Positions 45,114 through 55,275 are shown, counted from the stretch's first letter. The stretch is 64,000 bases of DNA from Campylobacteraceae bacterium (GCA_013215945.1 JABSOM010000004.1:62001-126000); one strand, 5' to 3'. Made by a program: numbers and translations. Notes: generated by a model not told the origin, from the sequence alone.

Positions 45114-45689
45114 ATGGAAATCAAACAATCAGAAATAGCCAAACTACCCACTAAGTTTGGAGACTTTTTAATAAAAGCATATAATTATAATAATCAAGAA
45201 CATTTTGTATTAATGAGCAAAGATTACAGTAAAAAGGAAAACATCAATGTAAGAATACACAGCGAATGTTTAACTGGAGATATTTTTTCTTCCCTTAAAT
45301 GTGATTGCCAAAATCAATTAAACCAAGCCATAGAGTTTATTTCAAAAGAAAGTGGAATAATAATCTATCATAGACAAGAAGGAAGAAATATTGGTTTAGT
45401 AAATAAAATAAACGCTTATGCACTTCAAGATAAAGGACGCAATACAATTGAAGCAAATTTGGAACTTGGATTTAAAGAAGATGAAAGAGATTATTTTATT
45501 ATTGGGTATATTTTTGAAGATTTAGACATAAAAAATATAAATTTGATTACCAATAATCCAAAAAAGATTTCTTATGTGGAATCCTTAGGAATTAATATAA
45601 ATAAGATTCTTCCTTCGATTACAAAAATAAATCAATACAACAAAGAATACTTAAATACGAAAAAAGAACATTTTGGACATTTTTTGTAA
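45114..45689 (+). CDS. GTP cyclohydrolase II paralogue under Zur-type operators
   Basis: 191 residues from ATG 45114 (a TTG at 45087 lies in the operator and is rejected). The GTP cyclohydrolase II core has zinc ligands C52, C63 and C65 (HSECLTGDIFSSLKCDC), HRQEGRNIGLVNKINAYALQDKG and LITNNPKK. GCH II opens GTP at the start of riboflavin synthesis. Divergent from znuA2, with a Zur-box 22 bp before its start. The zinc cysteines are intact, so it is not a simple zinc-free replacement. Confidence 0.82.
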   Translation: MEIKQSEIAKLPTKFGDFLIKAYNYNNQEHFVLMSKDYSKKENINVRIHSECLTGDIFSSLKCDCQNQLNQAIEFISKESGIIIYHRQEGRNIGLVNKINAYALQDKGRNTIEANLELGFKEDERDYFIIGYIFEDLDIKNINLITNNPKKISYVESLGININKILPSITKINQYNKEYLNTKKEHFGHFL

Positions 45690-45714
45690 AATAAGGAAAG
45701 AACCCTTATTTTAC
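45686..45714. terminator. bidirectional terminator between ribA-like gene and serS
   Basis: 11-bp perfect stem GTAAAATAAGG / CCTTATTTTAC with a 7-base loop; both stop codons lie within it. Confidence 0.82.
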
Positions 45715-46955
45715 ATATATTTTTTTAATACTTCTGGAATAGAAATACTTCCATCCTCATTCTGATAGTTTTCCATAATAGCAACAAGCGTTCGTCCTAC
45801 TGCTAAAGAAGAACCATTTAAGGTATGAGTTAATACATTCTTCTTTCCATCTTTATATCTGATTTTTGCACGTCTGCTTTGGAACTCTTTAGTATTTGAA
45901 ATAGAAGATATTTCTCTGTATTTATTTTGACCTGGTAACCATACTTCTAAATCTATTGTTGTAGCAGCTGAAAAACCTAAATCTCCTGTACACAACTGTA
46001 CTTTTTGATGAGAAAGACCTAAAGAAGTTAATAAATCACTGGCACAAGCAACCATGTTTTCAAAAACTTCAGCACTTTGAGAAGGCGTTGTAATTGCAAC
46101 CATTTCAACTTTATCAAATTGATGTTGTCGGATTAATCCTCTGGTATCTCTTCCAGCACTTCCTGCTTCTTTTCTAAAACAAGGAGTATAAGATGTTAAT
46201 AACATTGGTAATTCTTGCTCTTCTAAAATTTCGTCATTATAAAGATTGGTTAAAACAACCTCAGCTGTTGGAATTAAATATAAATCTTCACCCTCAATTT
46301 TAAATAAATCATCTTCAAATTTTGGTAATTGTCCTGTACCTTGAAGTGCATTAGAATTTGCCATAAAAGGAACGTACCATTCTTCAAAACCTCTTTTTGA
46401 ATTAAAATCAAGCATATAATTAATTAAAGCTCTCTCCATTTTAGCAGCCTGCCCACGCATAGCTACGAATCTTGTTTTAGCCAATTTAACACCACGTACA
46501 AAATCTAAGGTTCCATCTTGTTCACCTAAATCCCAGTGTTCTTTTGGTTCAAAAGAAAATGATGGTTTTTCACCAATAGTTTCTAAAACTACATTATCAT
46601 CTTCACTTTCACCATTTGGAACACAATCATCTGGCATATTAGGAATAGCTAAAGCAATTGAGATTAATTCTTCTTCTAATACTCTAACTTCATCTTCAAG
46701 AGCTTGTTTCGAGCTTTTACAAGTAGCAATTTCTGCTTGTAAAGGAGCTATATCTAAACCCTCTTTTTTATATCGTCCAAACTCGCGTGAAAGTTGGTTT
46801 TGTTTTGCTGTTATTTCTTCCATGCTCATTCGCTTAGCTTTTGCATCTTGAGTCAGTGCTTTTAAATTATCTAAAGTAGCAGCATCTACTCCTTTTCTAA
46901 TAAGGGCTGCTGATACTGTATCAAAATCTTTTTGTAATAATTTTATATCAATCAT
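45711..46955 (-). CDS. serS: serine--tRNA ligase
   Basis: Class II synthetase charging tRNA(Ser). 414 residues from ATG 46955 ([18 protein letters not shown]); an in-frame ATG upstream adds an unlikely hydrophobic leader. The N-terminal coiled-coil arm is at about 27-105. Class II motif 2 is [24 protein letters not shown] and motif 3 reads [18 protein letters not shown]. Monocistronic, convergent with the ribA-like gene. Confidence 0.96.
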   Translation of the reverse strand: MIDIKLLQKDFDTVSAALIRKGVDAATLDNLKALTQDAKAKRMSMEEITAKQNQLSREFGRYKKEGLDIAPLQAEIATCKSSKQALEDEVRVLEEELISIALAIPNMPDDCVPNGESEDDNVVLETIGEKPSFSFEPKEHWDLGEQDGTLDFVRGVKLAKTRFVAMRGQAAKMERALINYMLDFNSKRGFEEWYVPFMANSNALQGTGQLPKFEDDLFKIEGEDLYLIPTAEVVLTNLYNDEILEEQELPMLLTSYTPCFRKEAGSAGRDTRGLIRQHQFDKVEMVAITTPSQSAEVFENMVACASDLLTSLGLSHQKVQLCTGDLGFSAATTIDLEVWLPGQNKYREISSISNTKEFQSRRAKIRYKDGKKNVLTHTLNGSSLAVGRTLVAIMENYQNEDGSISIPEVLKKYM

Positions 46956-47077
46956 AGCTATACTTTCTGTTAATTTTTTGAGATTATATCTAAGATATCC
47001 TAGAAAATAGATTTGTAATACTATAAGCAACTTGGCTATAATAAATGCTATTCATACTTAAACTACTAGGAACAATC

Positions 47078-48370
47078 GTGAAAAGTAACTTCTTTAAAGT
47101 ATCTGTCCCCGTAATCTTATTAATCATATCTTTGTTTTACATCACAAGTAAATTTATAGAACCCCCTGTTAAAAGAGAACTGACTATTGCAGCAGGAAGC
47201 AAAAATGGAACCTATTATAAAATGGCTATGAAATATAAAGAACTCTTAAAAGAACAAAAAGTTGAACTTAGAGTTTTAGAGACAAAAGGATCTCTTGAAA
47301 ATATTCAATTGCTTAAAGAGAAAAAAGCGGACCTAGCGTTTATGCAAAATGGTATTGATGAATTAAAAGAACTAAAGAATATTTCTTCTTTGGGTAATAT
47401 CTATTATGAGCCTTTATGGGTTTTTTATAAAGCAGAAAGTTTTGATGTTTCTTATTTAATAGAACTTATGAGCAAAAACATTTCGGTAGGACTTAATCAT
47501 TCTGGTACTAGTAATTTAGCTTTAAAACTCTTAGATGCTAATGGTATAAATGAAACAAACTCAAATATTGTCTATATGAATTCACAAGACTCAAAACAAT
47601 CTCTTTTAAAAGGGGATATTGATGCAATGTTTGTAGTAAGCTCTCAGCACTCAAAAATTATAAAAGAGTTATTAGAAAATCCAAGTATTAATGTATTAAA
47701 TATAAAACGAGCAAAAGCCTATAGTAGGAAATATGCTTTTATTGAAGCCCTAGATTTATATGAAGGATCATTAGATTTATTCTCAAACATTCCAAATTCT
47801 AATATCAAATTATTAGCTACAACGGCTACGTTAGTTACCAATAATGATGTACCCCATGAGCTTATTAGAATATTTTTAAAACAAGTAAAAAACCAACATA
47901 CACAAAAAGGGCTTTTTCAACAAGAAAACCAATTCCCTGATTTATTAAATATAAATATAGATATTAATGAAGAAGCAAAACAATATCTCACCTATGGAGA
48001 TAATTTTTTAGAAAAAATCTTTCCTTATTGGATTGCCTCTAATATTGATAGATTAAAGATTTTATTAATTCCTTTAATTACCTTGGGAATTCCTTTATTA
48101 AAAGGTTTTTTTCCTTTATATATCTGGTCTATGCGTTCAAAGATTTATAAATGGTATAAAGAACTTAAGAAATATGACAGTAATTTAGAAGAAAGTTCTA
48201 TAGAAGAATTAGAGGAAAAATTAAAACTTTTGAATGCTCTTAAAAATGAGATACAAGAAGAAACCTCTGTTACCTCATCTTTTATGGGGGAGTATTATAA
48301 CTTGATTTTGCATATAGACTTAATTGATAGGAAAATACGAAAACGCATCAAAAATAAGAAGCTTATTTAA
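47078..48370 (+). CDS. TAXI-type solute-binding protein anchored at both ends
   Basis: Member of the TRAP-associated TAXI binding-protein family, about 430 residues. GTG 47078 follows AGGAAC; an ATG at 47045 would add 11 residues without a clear RBS. N-terminal membrane segment (about 7-25), then ELTIAAGSKNGTYYKMAMKYKELL, and further FMQNGIDEL and GDIDAMFVVSS. A second membrane segment follows near 325-355, then a charged coiled-coil tail with KLKLLNALKNEIQEE. No TRAP membrane subunit is adjacent, so transport is not assured. Confidence 0.82.
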   Translation: MKSNFFKVSVPVILLIISLFYITSKFIEPPVKRELTIAAGSKNGTYYKMAMKYKELLKEQKVELRVLETKGSLENIQLLKEKKADLAFMQNGIDELKELKNISSLGNIYYEPLWVFYKAESFDVSYLIELMSKNISVGLNHSGTSNLALKLLDANGINETNSNIVYMNSQDSKQSLLKGDIDAMFVVSSQHSKIIKELLENPSINVLNIKRAKAYSRKYAFIEALDLYEGSLDLFSNIPNSNIKLLATTATLVTNNDVPHELIRIFLKQVKNQHTQKGLFQQENQFPDLLNINIDINEEAKQYLTYGDNFLEKIFPYWIASNIDRLKILLIPLITLGIPLLKGFFPLYIWSMRSKIYKWYKELKKYDSNLEESSIEELEEKLKLLNALKNEIQEETSVTSSFMGEYYNLILHIDLIDRKIRKRIKNKKLI

Positions 48371-49514
48371 CGGCTTCTTTTAGAATCTTAATCGCTTTAT
48401 TTTCTGTTTTTAAATGTTTGGTAGCTTCATTGATTCTTCTTCCAATATTGCCTTTCATTTTTTCTTCTGCTGCGATTTTATGTACATTAGAATTATTAAG
48501 TTTTAAAATCAGGGAATCAATTACATTTTTAAATAACTGCGTAAAAGCATAAGGTATGCTCTCATATAAATCAAAGTTTAATTTAAAGCGTAAAACAGTC
48601 ACTTTGTCATCATTTGCTTTAATTGTGGCTTTTCTTTTTTCACCTGTAATTGAAGAGAACTCACCAAAAATATTACCTTGTTCAATTACTGCTAAAGCAT
48701 TCGAACCAACGATTACTCTTGCAACTCCACTTAACAAATAATATATCTCACTGCTGTCATCAAATTCTTCTAAAATAGTTTCATGTTTTTTAAATTTTAT
48801 AAAATTAATATCTGTAATAATCTCTTTCATATCATCATCAAACATACCTTTAAAAAAAGCAATAGAATCTTTTGAAGATATTAGTTTTTGCAATAAAGGA
48901 TTGGTATTTTTATCACTTTCATTGGGTAAGTTTTTAATATACTTAAGAATATTAGGCTCGTATATTGTTTTAACATTTTTATTTAAAGAGTTGTACGTAA
49001 CTCTGACTTTACTTTTATTTTTAGAAGCTTTAAAAAACTCTTTAGTGGAAGTAATTAGTATTGGATTTTTTTGTTTTAAAAAGAATAAAATTGAACGTGA
49101 TTTTGAAGCTTCTTTCCATATAAAAATATCTAACAAATACAGTTTGGTATTAATAAGTCCAATTACTTTCATTTTTAGGATTTTAAATTTTTTGGAATAG
49201 AGTTGATCAAAGTTTTCATAAGAGCCAGAGATGGTACTTGGTTTTTTAGCGTACAAGTTTATCAAAACTTCACTTGTTAATTTAAACTTATCAAAATAGT
49301 CTAAAATAGTAACTACATCTTCAAACAATAACAAAAGTTCTGCTTTGGCAAATTTTTGATCTAAAGAAGAGAATATCTGAATTAAATCAAAAATCTGAAT
49401 TCTTAGATTTAAATAAGAAGTTGTAGAAATACTCTCATTTACTCCAAAAATACCTTGATGATGTTGCACTGTTTTATTTAAATCTTCAAGTAAAGCATTT
49501 ACATATTTTTCCAT
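48363..49514 (-). CDS. cyclic-nucleotide-binding-domain protein, paralogue A
   Basis: 383 residues. A mostly helical N-terminal region (about 1-225) with no recognisable domain, then a cNMP-binding barrel at about 230-345 with the phosphate-cassette pattern FGEFSSITGEKRKATIKA, which keeps the family Gly-Glu and Arg. A short helical tail follows and there is no DNA-binding domain, so it is not a Crp-type regulator. Its neighbour at 49703-50857 is a paralogue on the same strand. Ligand and output unknown. The 3' end overlaps the TAXI gene stop by 8 bp. Confidence 0.8.
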   Translation of the reverse strand: MEKYVNALLEDLNKTVQHHQGIFGVNESISTTSYLNLRIQIFDLIQIFSSLDQKFAKAELLLLFEDVVTILDYFDKFKLTSEVLINLYAKKPSTISGSYENFDQLYSKKFKILKMKVIGLINTKLYLLDIFIWKEASKSRSILFFLKQKNPILITSTKEFFKASKNKSKVRVTYNSLNKNVKTIYEPNILKYIKNLPNESDKNTNPLLQKLISSKDSIAFFKGMFDDDMKEIITDINFIKFKKHETILEEFDDSSEIYYLLSGVARVIVGSNALAVIEQGNIFGEFSSITGEKRKATIKANDDKVTVLRFKLNFDLYESIPYAFTQLFKNVIDSLILKLNNSNVHKIAAEEKMKGNIGRRINEATKHLKTENKAIKILKEAVK

Positions 49515-49702
49515 AATAACTCTTTGTGATTTATTTAGATAATAATATTACTATGAAATATTATTTTAATAAATTACTATGAAATTTACTCAGTAAAATT
49601 AAGTTAAAATTAAGTTAAAACTACTACTTCTCCCTATTTTAAGCTTATGTATATATATTTTTCACTTGAAATAGATTATGAGTAATAAATTATTTTATTA
49701 AT

Positions 49703-50857
49703 TTATACTTCTGACAATGCTTTTTTGTTTCGTTTTATTTCGGCATTGGTTTTTTCAAGTAAGCCTTTTGCTTTATTAATACTTGCATTAATGTCTGTTA
49801 ACATCGTTCTTTCACTTTGTGTTTTATGTTTATTAGATGTTGTAATTTTATTAACCAATGAGTTAATTATATTTTGGTATAAAGTAGTAAAAGACTTAGG
49901 AATTTCATCTACTTTATCAAAAGTAAAATCAAATTTAATTACTGTTACATTATTATCATGGGCTTTTACTGTTGCACTTCTTCGCTCAGCCGTAATAGAA
50001 GAAAATTCACCAAAAATACTGCCTTTTTCCAAAGTAGAAACAGTATTCGTACCTACAATAACTCTTGTTTTTCCACTTAATAAATAATAAATCTCTCTGC
50101 TGTCATCATTTTGAGTAATAATAGTTTCATGCATTTTATATTTTATAAAACTTATATTTGTAACAATTTTTTTTATGTCATTGTCTGGCATATTTTTAAA
50201 AAAAGCAATTGAATTTTTTGCAGCAACAAGTTTTAACAATAAAGGATTTTCTTTTGTTTCTTCTGTATCTACTAAACTTACAAGATATGAAGAGAAATTG
50301 TCTTCATATTTAACTCTTGTATTTTTACTTATCGCAGAATAGCTAGTATTTAGGCTTTTTTCGACTTTTGTTTTAAAAAAAGTTTTTGTATTATTAATTG
50401 TTTCTTCACTTTTTTGTCTTAGATAAAAGTTTATAGAACTTGATTTATGTGCTTCATTCCAAATATAAAGATCCAAATAATACAATTTTGTATTTACCAA
50501 AGAAATTACCTTCATTTTTAATTCTTTAAAGGTTTTTGAATAGGCTTTTGTAAATTCTTCTTCTGCACAATTTACGCTTACTGGTTTCTTTTTATAAAGG
50601 TTTTGTGTAACATCAGAAGTAAGAGTAAAACTCCCAAAATATTCAATAATACTTAAAGCATCTTGAAGCAATAATCTCATTTCACTTTTTGCAAAATCTT
50701 TATCCAAAGAAGAAAATATTTCAAAAACACAAAAAATATCATCTCTTATATTTAAATACGAAGAGACTGCTAAATCGTCTTTAATTCCAAAAACATTTTG
50801 ATGAAAAAGTACTGTTTCGTTCATTTCTTTTAATAATAAATCCACATAATTTTGCAT
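49703..50857 (-). CDS. cyclic-nucleotide-binding-domain protein, paralogue B
   Basis: 384 residues, aligning over its whole length with the preceding paralogue: shared NLRDDIFCVFEIFSSLDKDFAKSEMRLL-type start, NTKLYYLDLYIWNEAHKS block and a CNB barrel with IFGEFSSITAERRSATVKA. It ends in a Lys-rich helix and has no DNA-binding domain. A tandem duplication in a strand-consistent pair, separated by 190 bp. Confidence 0.8.
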   Translation of the reverse strand: MQNYVDLLLKEMNETVLFHQNVFGIKDDLAVSSYLNIRDDIFCVFEIFSSLDKDFAKSEMRLLLQDALSIIEYFGSFTLTSDVTQNLYKKKPVSVNCAEEEFTKAYSKTFKELKMKVISLVNTKLYYLDLYIWNEAHKSSSINFYLRQKSEETINNTKTFFKTKVEKSLNTSYSAISKNTRVKYEDNFSSYLVSLVDTEETKENPLLLKLVAAKNSIAFFKNMPDNDIKKIVTNISFIKYKMHETIITQNDDSREIYYLLSGKTRVIVGTNTVSTLEKGSIFGEFSSITAERRSATVKAHDNNVTVIKFDFTFDKVDEIPKSFTTLYQNIINSLVNKITTSNKHKTQSERTMLTDINASINKAKGLLEKTNAEIKRNKKALSEV

Positions 50858-51183
50858 GTTTTCTTCTTTTTATTTAGTATAACAAAATAGATAAAAATAA
50901 TGCTGTATTAGTAAATAATATTATAAATATTTCATATAAATTATTATTTTTAAGTATTTTTTCTCATATAGTCCTAAACTTAGCCTTTTAAAAATTTATT
51001 TTATTTTTATCTTCTGAAGCTATTTTAAATTTCTTATATATATGCTTAATTAAAACTTCAATTTATAGTCTTTTTCTTTTACTGATTGTCTAGTGAAGTC
51101 AACAAATAATATTTTCTTTATATAAATTTGATTATCATTCTCAAAATTATAATTTTAAAGAAAATTATCAAAAGGAATGTTTT
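50858..51183 (+). promoter_or_regulatory. spacer upstream of TonB-dependent receptor with Fur-like box
   Basis: AT-rich 326-bp spacer. A Fur-like site TGATTATCATTCTCA lies at 51129-51143 (13 of 15 bases of TGATAATCATTATCA), 41 bp before the receptor ATG. Nothing else recognised. Confidence 0.6.
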
Positions 51184-53418
51184 ATGAAAAAAACAAATTT
51201 AAATAAATTATTATGCGCAAGCATTTTAAGTTTATGTACGGTTAATGTACTTTTTGCTCAAAGTACAAAAACAGATTTTACGCAAGAAGTAACATCATAT
51301 GAAGAAAGTGCCTATGGAGAACTAAAAGGTTATGTAGCTACAAAAAGTTCAACTGGCTCTAAAATGGATCTAGATATTACAGATATTCCTCAAAGTGTAT
51401 CTGTTATTACAAATGATATGATTGAAGATAGAAATGCAAAAACTATTATGAATATCACGTCATATACCGCTTCAATATTTCAGCCCTACAGTGAAAATTC
51501 TGAAAAACGAGCTAACTACGGAAATATCAGAGGTGTTGGTTCACTATATCGATCATCATTTTTAGATGGTTTAAAATTATTGTATGGAGGACATTTAATA
51601 CCTAGCATTAATCCTTATGCACTTGAAAGAGTTGAAGTATTAAAAGGTCCTTCTTCTGTATTATATGGAGCAAGTGGGGTTGGAGGATTATTAAACCTGC
51701 AAAGCAAAAAAGCAAATACTAGCAATGAAAAAGAAGTTGGTATTTCTTATGGTACACATAAAAACAAGTCTGTATTTGCAGATGTTAATCATACAATCAA
51801 TGAAAGAGTTTCTGTAAGGTTAACTTCTAAATTTAATAAAGGAGATAATGCATTAGACAAGTCATCTCATAATTCCTATTTTTTTAACCCTGCAATTAAA
51901 TACAACATCAATGATACGACAAGTTTAGATATTTTATTATCCACTTCAAAAGATGAAATTAATGGTTTAGGATATGGGTTTTCGGGGACAAAACAAAAGA
52001 TAAATATATTCAAGAATTTTTCATCTGCATACTCACATGTCCCAGGAATGGCTGCACAATATGCGCAAATTGTTAATGCAAATCTTTCTAGTTCAATGTA
52101 CGTAGGTTTACCAGATAAAGAAAACTATGATAAAAAAAGAAAAGCAGTCACGTTATTATTACAAAAGCACATCAATGAAGATATGAAATTTAGTTCTTCT
52201 TTTAATTATACTAAAATGGATGGGAGTAATGGATATTCTGTACCTAATGCAGCTGGATTAACTGCTCTTGCTACAGATTTATCTGATTTACCTTTAACAT
52301 TCATTCAGACTAAACATAAAGTAGATAGCATTGCTTTAGATAATTCTTTCCAATATAAATGGGATACTAAAAATACAACGAACACTAGTTTATTTGGTCT
52401 AGATATTCAAAAAATGAATCATGAAGAAAGAAATTCTACAGGAGTTAATTATAAATTTGATGTTTTAAACCCAGATTATTCCCAAAGAATAACGGATGCA
52501 ACAACTCTTTCTTCTAATACAGATAATTCAAGTACTCAAATTGGTTTTTATGCACAAAATCAAATGACAATCAATGAAAAATTAATTTTATCTTTGTCTT
52601 TACGATATGATAAATTAAAAGAAGAAGTAGATAATAATTTAACAAATACTTCAAAGTCGTATAAACATTCAAAAGTATCAAATAGAATGGGGCTTACGTA
52701 CAAGTTTGATAATGGCCTAGCACCTTATGTTTCTTACTCCACCTCTTTTGAAGGTAACCCAGGTTCAGCAACAGTTTCTGGAAAAAAATTCAAACCCTCA
52801 ATTGGAAAACAATATGAAGCAGGTCTTAAATTCAAACCAAAAAATATAAATGCTTTTTATACCCTTGCTGTATTTGAAACTACACAGTCTGATAAAATCA
52901 CACGAGATACATCTAGTACCGATGCAAGTGCAAGAATTCAAGAAGGTGGAGTAAAAGTTAAAGGAATAGAATTTGATGCAGTTTTTAAGCCTCTTGAAAA
53001 CTCCAATCTTGTTTTTTCAATTGCAAAATTAAAAGGAGAAGAAATTGATATGCCATCTTCTGCTGATAATGGTAGAAAGCTTTCTAACCTTCCTAAATTA
53101 AATGCTTCTATTTGGGCCGATTACATCTTTAAAAATACAAGTATTGGTGATTTAAAATTAGGAACTGGAATTAAATATATTGGAAAAAGCAAATTGTTAG
53201 ATACTAATTATTTTGCTGCTGGAACTCCACAAGAATTATATGAAAACCCTTCTTATACACTTGTGGATACAGTAATATCAACGGTATACAAAGATGTGAA
53301 AATTGCTTTAAATATTAATAACTTATTTAACAAAGAAGTTAATATTGCAAACAATGCTATATCAAGTACAGAAACAGAAGGTAGAACATATAATATAGCC
53401 CTTTCTTTCAAGTTCTAA
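51184..53418 (+). CDS. TonB-dependent siderophore receptor without signalling domain
   Basis: Outer-membrane receptor, 744 residues. Signal peptide about 1-25 (LFAQS). Plug at about 60-180 with DITDIPQSVSVITNDMIED, LDGLKLLYGG and VEVLKGPSSVLYGASGVGG. Barrel to the C-terminal strand ending NIALSFKF. No N-terminal STN domain, unlike the two receptors downstream. It uses TonB with ExbBD to import a ferric siderophore, whose identity is unknown. Stands alone with a Fur-like upstream box. Confidence 0.92.
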   Translation: MKKTNLNKLLCASILSLCTVNVLFAQSTKTDFTQEVTSYEESAYGELKGYVATKSSTGSKMDLDITDIPQSVSVITNDMIEDRNAKTIMNITSYTASIFQPYSENSEKRANYGNIRGVGSLYRSSFLDGLKLLYGGHLIPSINPYALERVEVLKGPSSVLYGASGVGGLLNLQSKKANTSNEKEVGISYGTHKNKSVFADVNHTINERVSVRLTSKFNKGDNALDKSSHNSYFFNPAIKYNINDTTSLDILLSTSKDEINGLGYGFSGTKQKINIFKNFSSAYSHVPGMAAQYAQIVNANLSSSMYVGLPDKENYDKKRKAVTLLLQKHINEDMKFSSSFNYTKMDGSNGYSVPNAAGLTALATDLSDLPLTFIQTKHKVDSIALDNSFQYKWDTKNTTNTSLFGLDIQKMNHEERNSTGVNYKFDVLNPDYSQRITDATTLSSNTDNSSTQIGFYAQNQMTINEKLILSLSLRYDKLKEEVDNNLTNTSKSYKHSKVSNRMGLTYKFDNGLAPYVSYSTSFEGNPGSATVSGKKFKPSIGKQYEAGLKFKPKNINAFYTLAVFETTQSDKITRDTSSTDASARIQEGGVKVKGIEFDAVFKPLENSNLVFSIAKLKGEEIDMPSSADNGRKLSNLPKLNASIWADYIFKNTSIGDLKLGTGIKYIGKSKLLDTNYFAAGTPQELYENPSYTLVDTVISTVYKDVKIALNINNLFNKEVNIANNAISSTETEGRTYNIALSFKF

Positions 53419-53457
53419 CATAGGCATATTTTAAATTTTACAATTTTTAATACTAAG

Positions 53458-53488
53458 ATATTTGCCATTTTAAAAAAGTGGCAAATAT
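53458..53488. terminator. hairpin after the first TonB-dependent receptor
   Basis: 10-bp stem ATATTTGCCA / TGGCAAATAT with an extendable T/A-rich inner pairing, 40 bp after the stop. No clear T-run follows, so it is terminator-like. Confidence 0.6.
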
Positions 53489-53672
53489 GATAATTAATAA
53501 GATTAATTATCACTGTCATTTACATTTAGGTATCGTATATTCTAAGACTCAATACATACACCTCACTCTCTAGTATTAAGAACTATTTTTAAATTTTATA
53601 GCATGCTTTAAGCACAATACGATTACAATAACAATTGTAAGAACTGATATCAATATATAAAGTAAAGGCACT

Positions 53673-54140
53673 ATGTTAGCGTATTATAAAGAACTTATTT
53701 ATTATGTACAAAGAATGGTCGGAGATAAGGACAATGCAAAAGACGTTGTGCAAGAAGCCTATTCCAGAGTCATTCATGTTGATAATAAAACTACTATTTC
53801 TAATAAACGCGCTTATTTATATAAAATGGTTAGAAATATAGTTATTGATGATGTACGAAAAAACAAAAACATTGCTAAAATAGCCTATGAAGAAGAACAA
53901 TTCGTAATTCCTAGCAATGAACAACCAGATGAGCTTACCGTTCAAGACAATACTCAGCAAGTATTAATGAGCATAGTACAAAACCTTCCTACACGTAGCA
54001 AACAAGCTTTTATTTTTCATATTTTAGAAGGTTACAGCAGAAAAGAAATTGCACTTAAAATGGGGATTAATATTAGTACAGTAGACAAACATATTACTCA
54101 TGCTACACTTAAAATCAAAAAAGAATTAGAAGAACAATGA
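53673..54140 (+). CDS. FecI-like ECF sigma factor, cassette 1
   Basis: Extracytoplasmic-function sigma factor, 155 residues. Sigma2: YYKELIYYVQRMVGDKDNAKDVVQEAYSRV (5-34), Sigma4: IVQNLPTRSKQAFIFHILEGYSRKEIALKMGINISTVDKHI. RBS AAAGG before ATG. Its stop overlaps the fecR-like start by 4 bp. Cassette of sigma factor / anti-sigma / receptor as in ferric citrate signalling. Very like the second copy at 57829. Confidence 0.9.
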   Translation: MLAYYKELIYYVQRMVGDKDNAKDVVQEAYSRVIHVDNKTTISNKRAYLYKMVRNIVIDDVRKNKNIAKIAYEEEQFVIPSNEQPDELTVQDNTQQVLMSIVQNLPTRSKQAFIFHILEGYSRKEIALKMGINISTVDKHITHATLKIKKELEEQ

Positions 54141-55123
54141 AAAGGCTAAATAATATGCAAACAATAAACGAACAAGCCTCTATTTGGATTTCAAAAGAAC
54201 AAGATGGTTTAAATGAGCAAGAGAATAAACTCTTCCTTAAGTGGTTAGAAAACTGCACTCATCAAGAAGCCTATGATTCTATTATAAATATAAGAAATGT
54301 TTTTAAAACCTTGCCTTCATCCTGTCAAAATCAATTAAAATTTGAAGCAAAAAAAGAACTAAGAATGACTAAGATATTAGAAAAACTGAAACCTTTGGCT
54401 TTTGTAGCTATGTTTTTATTGACTGTATCTTTTACAATATTTCAAATGACTTCATCTTCTAATCCTCTTTATTCAGAAGAATTTGTAAGTGAATATACTC
54501 TTAATACAGTAATTAATTTACAAGATGGTTCCAAAATAATACTTGATGCTAATTCAAAAATAAAAGTGGATTTTTTTAAAAATACTAGAAAAGTAGCATT
54601 TTTAAAAGGAAAAGCAATCTTTGAAGTAAAAAAAGACATTACTCGTCCTTTTATTATTGATTCTAATAATGTGCAAATTGAGGTAGTAGGAACAAAATTT
54701 GAAGTTACCAATATTAAAAATATCAGCGCCATTCAAGTAAAAGAAGGAACAGTAAAAGTTTCACGACAAATTTCTGATAATAAATACAAAATACTTTCTT
54801 TACTTACAAAGGGTCAAAATATCTCTATCAATACAAAAGGAGAAATTCTTACTTATGGTGAAATAGAACCAAGCGAAATTGCCACATGGCAAAAAGGGTA
54901 TATAGTTTTTAATAAAACTTCTTTAAAAGATGCTTTAGATGAGTTTTCAAGATATGTAGATATAAATGTAGCATATGAAGATTTTGAACTATCAAAGCTT
55001 CCTATTGCAGGTAAATTCTCTATTAATGAATTTGATAAATTTTTAAGCGCACTTCCTAAAATTTACCCCATTAAAATTAAAGACTTGAATAAAACTATAA
55101 CAATAAGCAATAAAATCAATTAA
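54137..55123 (+). CDS. FecR-like anti-sigma/transducer, cassette 1
   Basis: 328 residues: cytoplasmic N-terminal sigma-binding segment (about 1-80, with ASIWISKEQDGLNEQENKLFLKWLEN), one membrane segment at about 85-105 (PLAFVAMFLLTVSFTIFQM), then a periplasmic beta-rich FecR domain (LQDGSKIILDANSKIKVDFF, RKVAFLKGKAIFEVKKD, VVGTKFEV). The C-terminal part (AIEPSEIATWQKGYIVFNK-type region) belongs to the DUF4974-type end. Relays the receptor signal to the sigma factor. Confidence 0.9.
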   Translation: MKRLNNMQTINEQASIWISKEQDGLNEQENKLFLKWLENCTHQEAYDSIINIRNVFKTLPSSCQNQLKFEAKKELRMTKILEKLKPLAFVAMFLLTVSFTIFQMTSSSNPLYSEEFVSEYTLNTVINLQDGSKIILDANSKIKVDFFKNTRKVAFLKGKAIFEVKKDITRPFIIDSNNVQIEVVGTKFEVTNIKNISAIQVKEGTVKVSRQISDNKYKILSLLTKGQNISINTKGEILTYGEIEPSEIATWQKGYIVFNKTSLKDALDEFSRYVDINVAYEDFELSKLPIAGKFSINEFDKFLSALPKIYPIKIKDLNKTITISNKIN

Positions 55124-55200
55124 TTATTCATTCAAGAAAAGAACTTTATTAGAACTTATTTTCCTTTTAAAAGAGATTTCAAAAAAAATTAGATTTTTAT

Positions 55201-55229
55201 ACCGTTTTTTTTTCTTCTTACGTCTTATT
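55201..55229 (+). promoter_or_regulatory. ECF-type promoter candidate 1 (receptor 1)
   Basis: ACCG, a 16-base spacer and CGTCTTATT (55221-55229), shared with sites at 57699, 59258 and 61878. The -10 CGTC is typical of iron-starvation ECF promoters. Confidence 0.5.
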
Positions 55230-55236
55230 AGTATAG

Positions 55237-55260
55237 AGAATGATTATCAAAATTATTCTT
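55237..55260. promoter_or_regulatory. Fur-like box before receptor 1
   Basis: AGAATGATT / AATTATTCT arms (one mismatch) around TATCA, 16 bp before the receptor ATG. Likely iron repression. Confidence 0.6.
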
Positions 55261-55275
55261 ATCAAAAGGAAAAAA

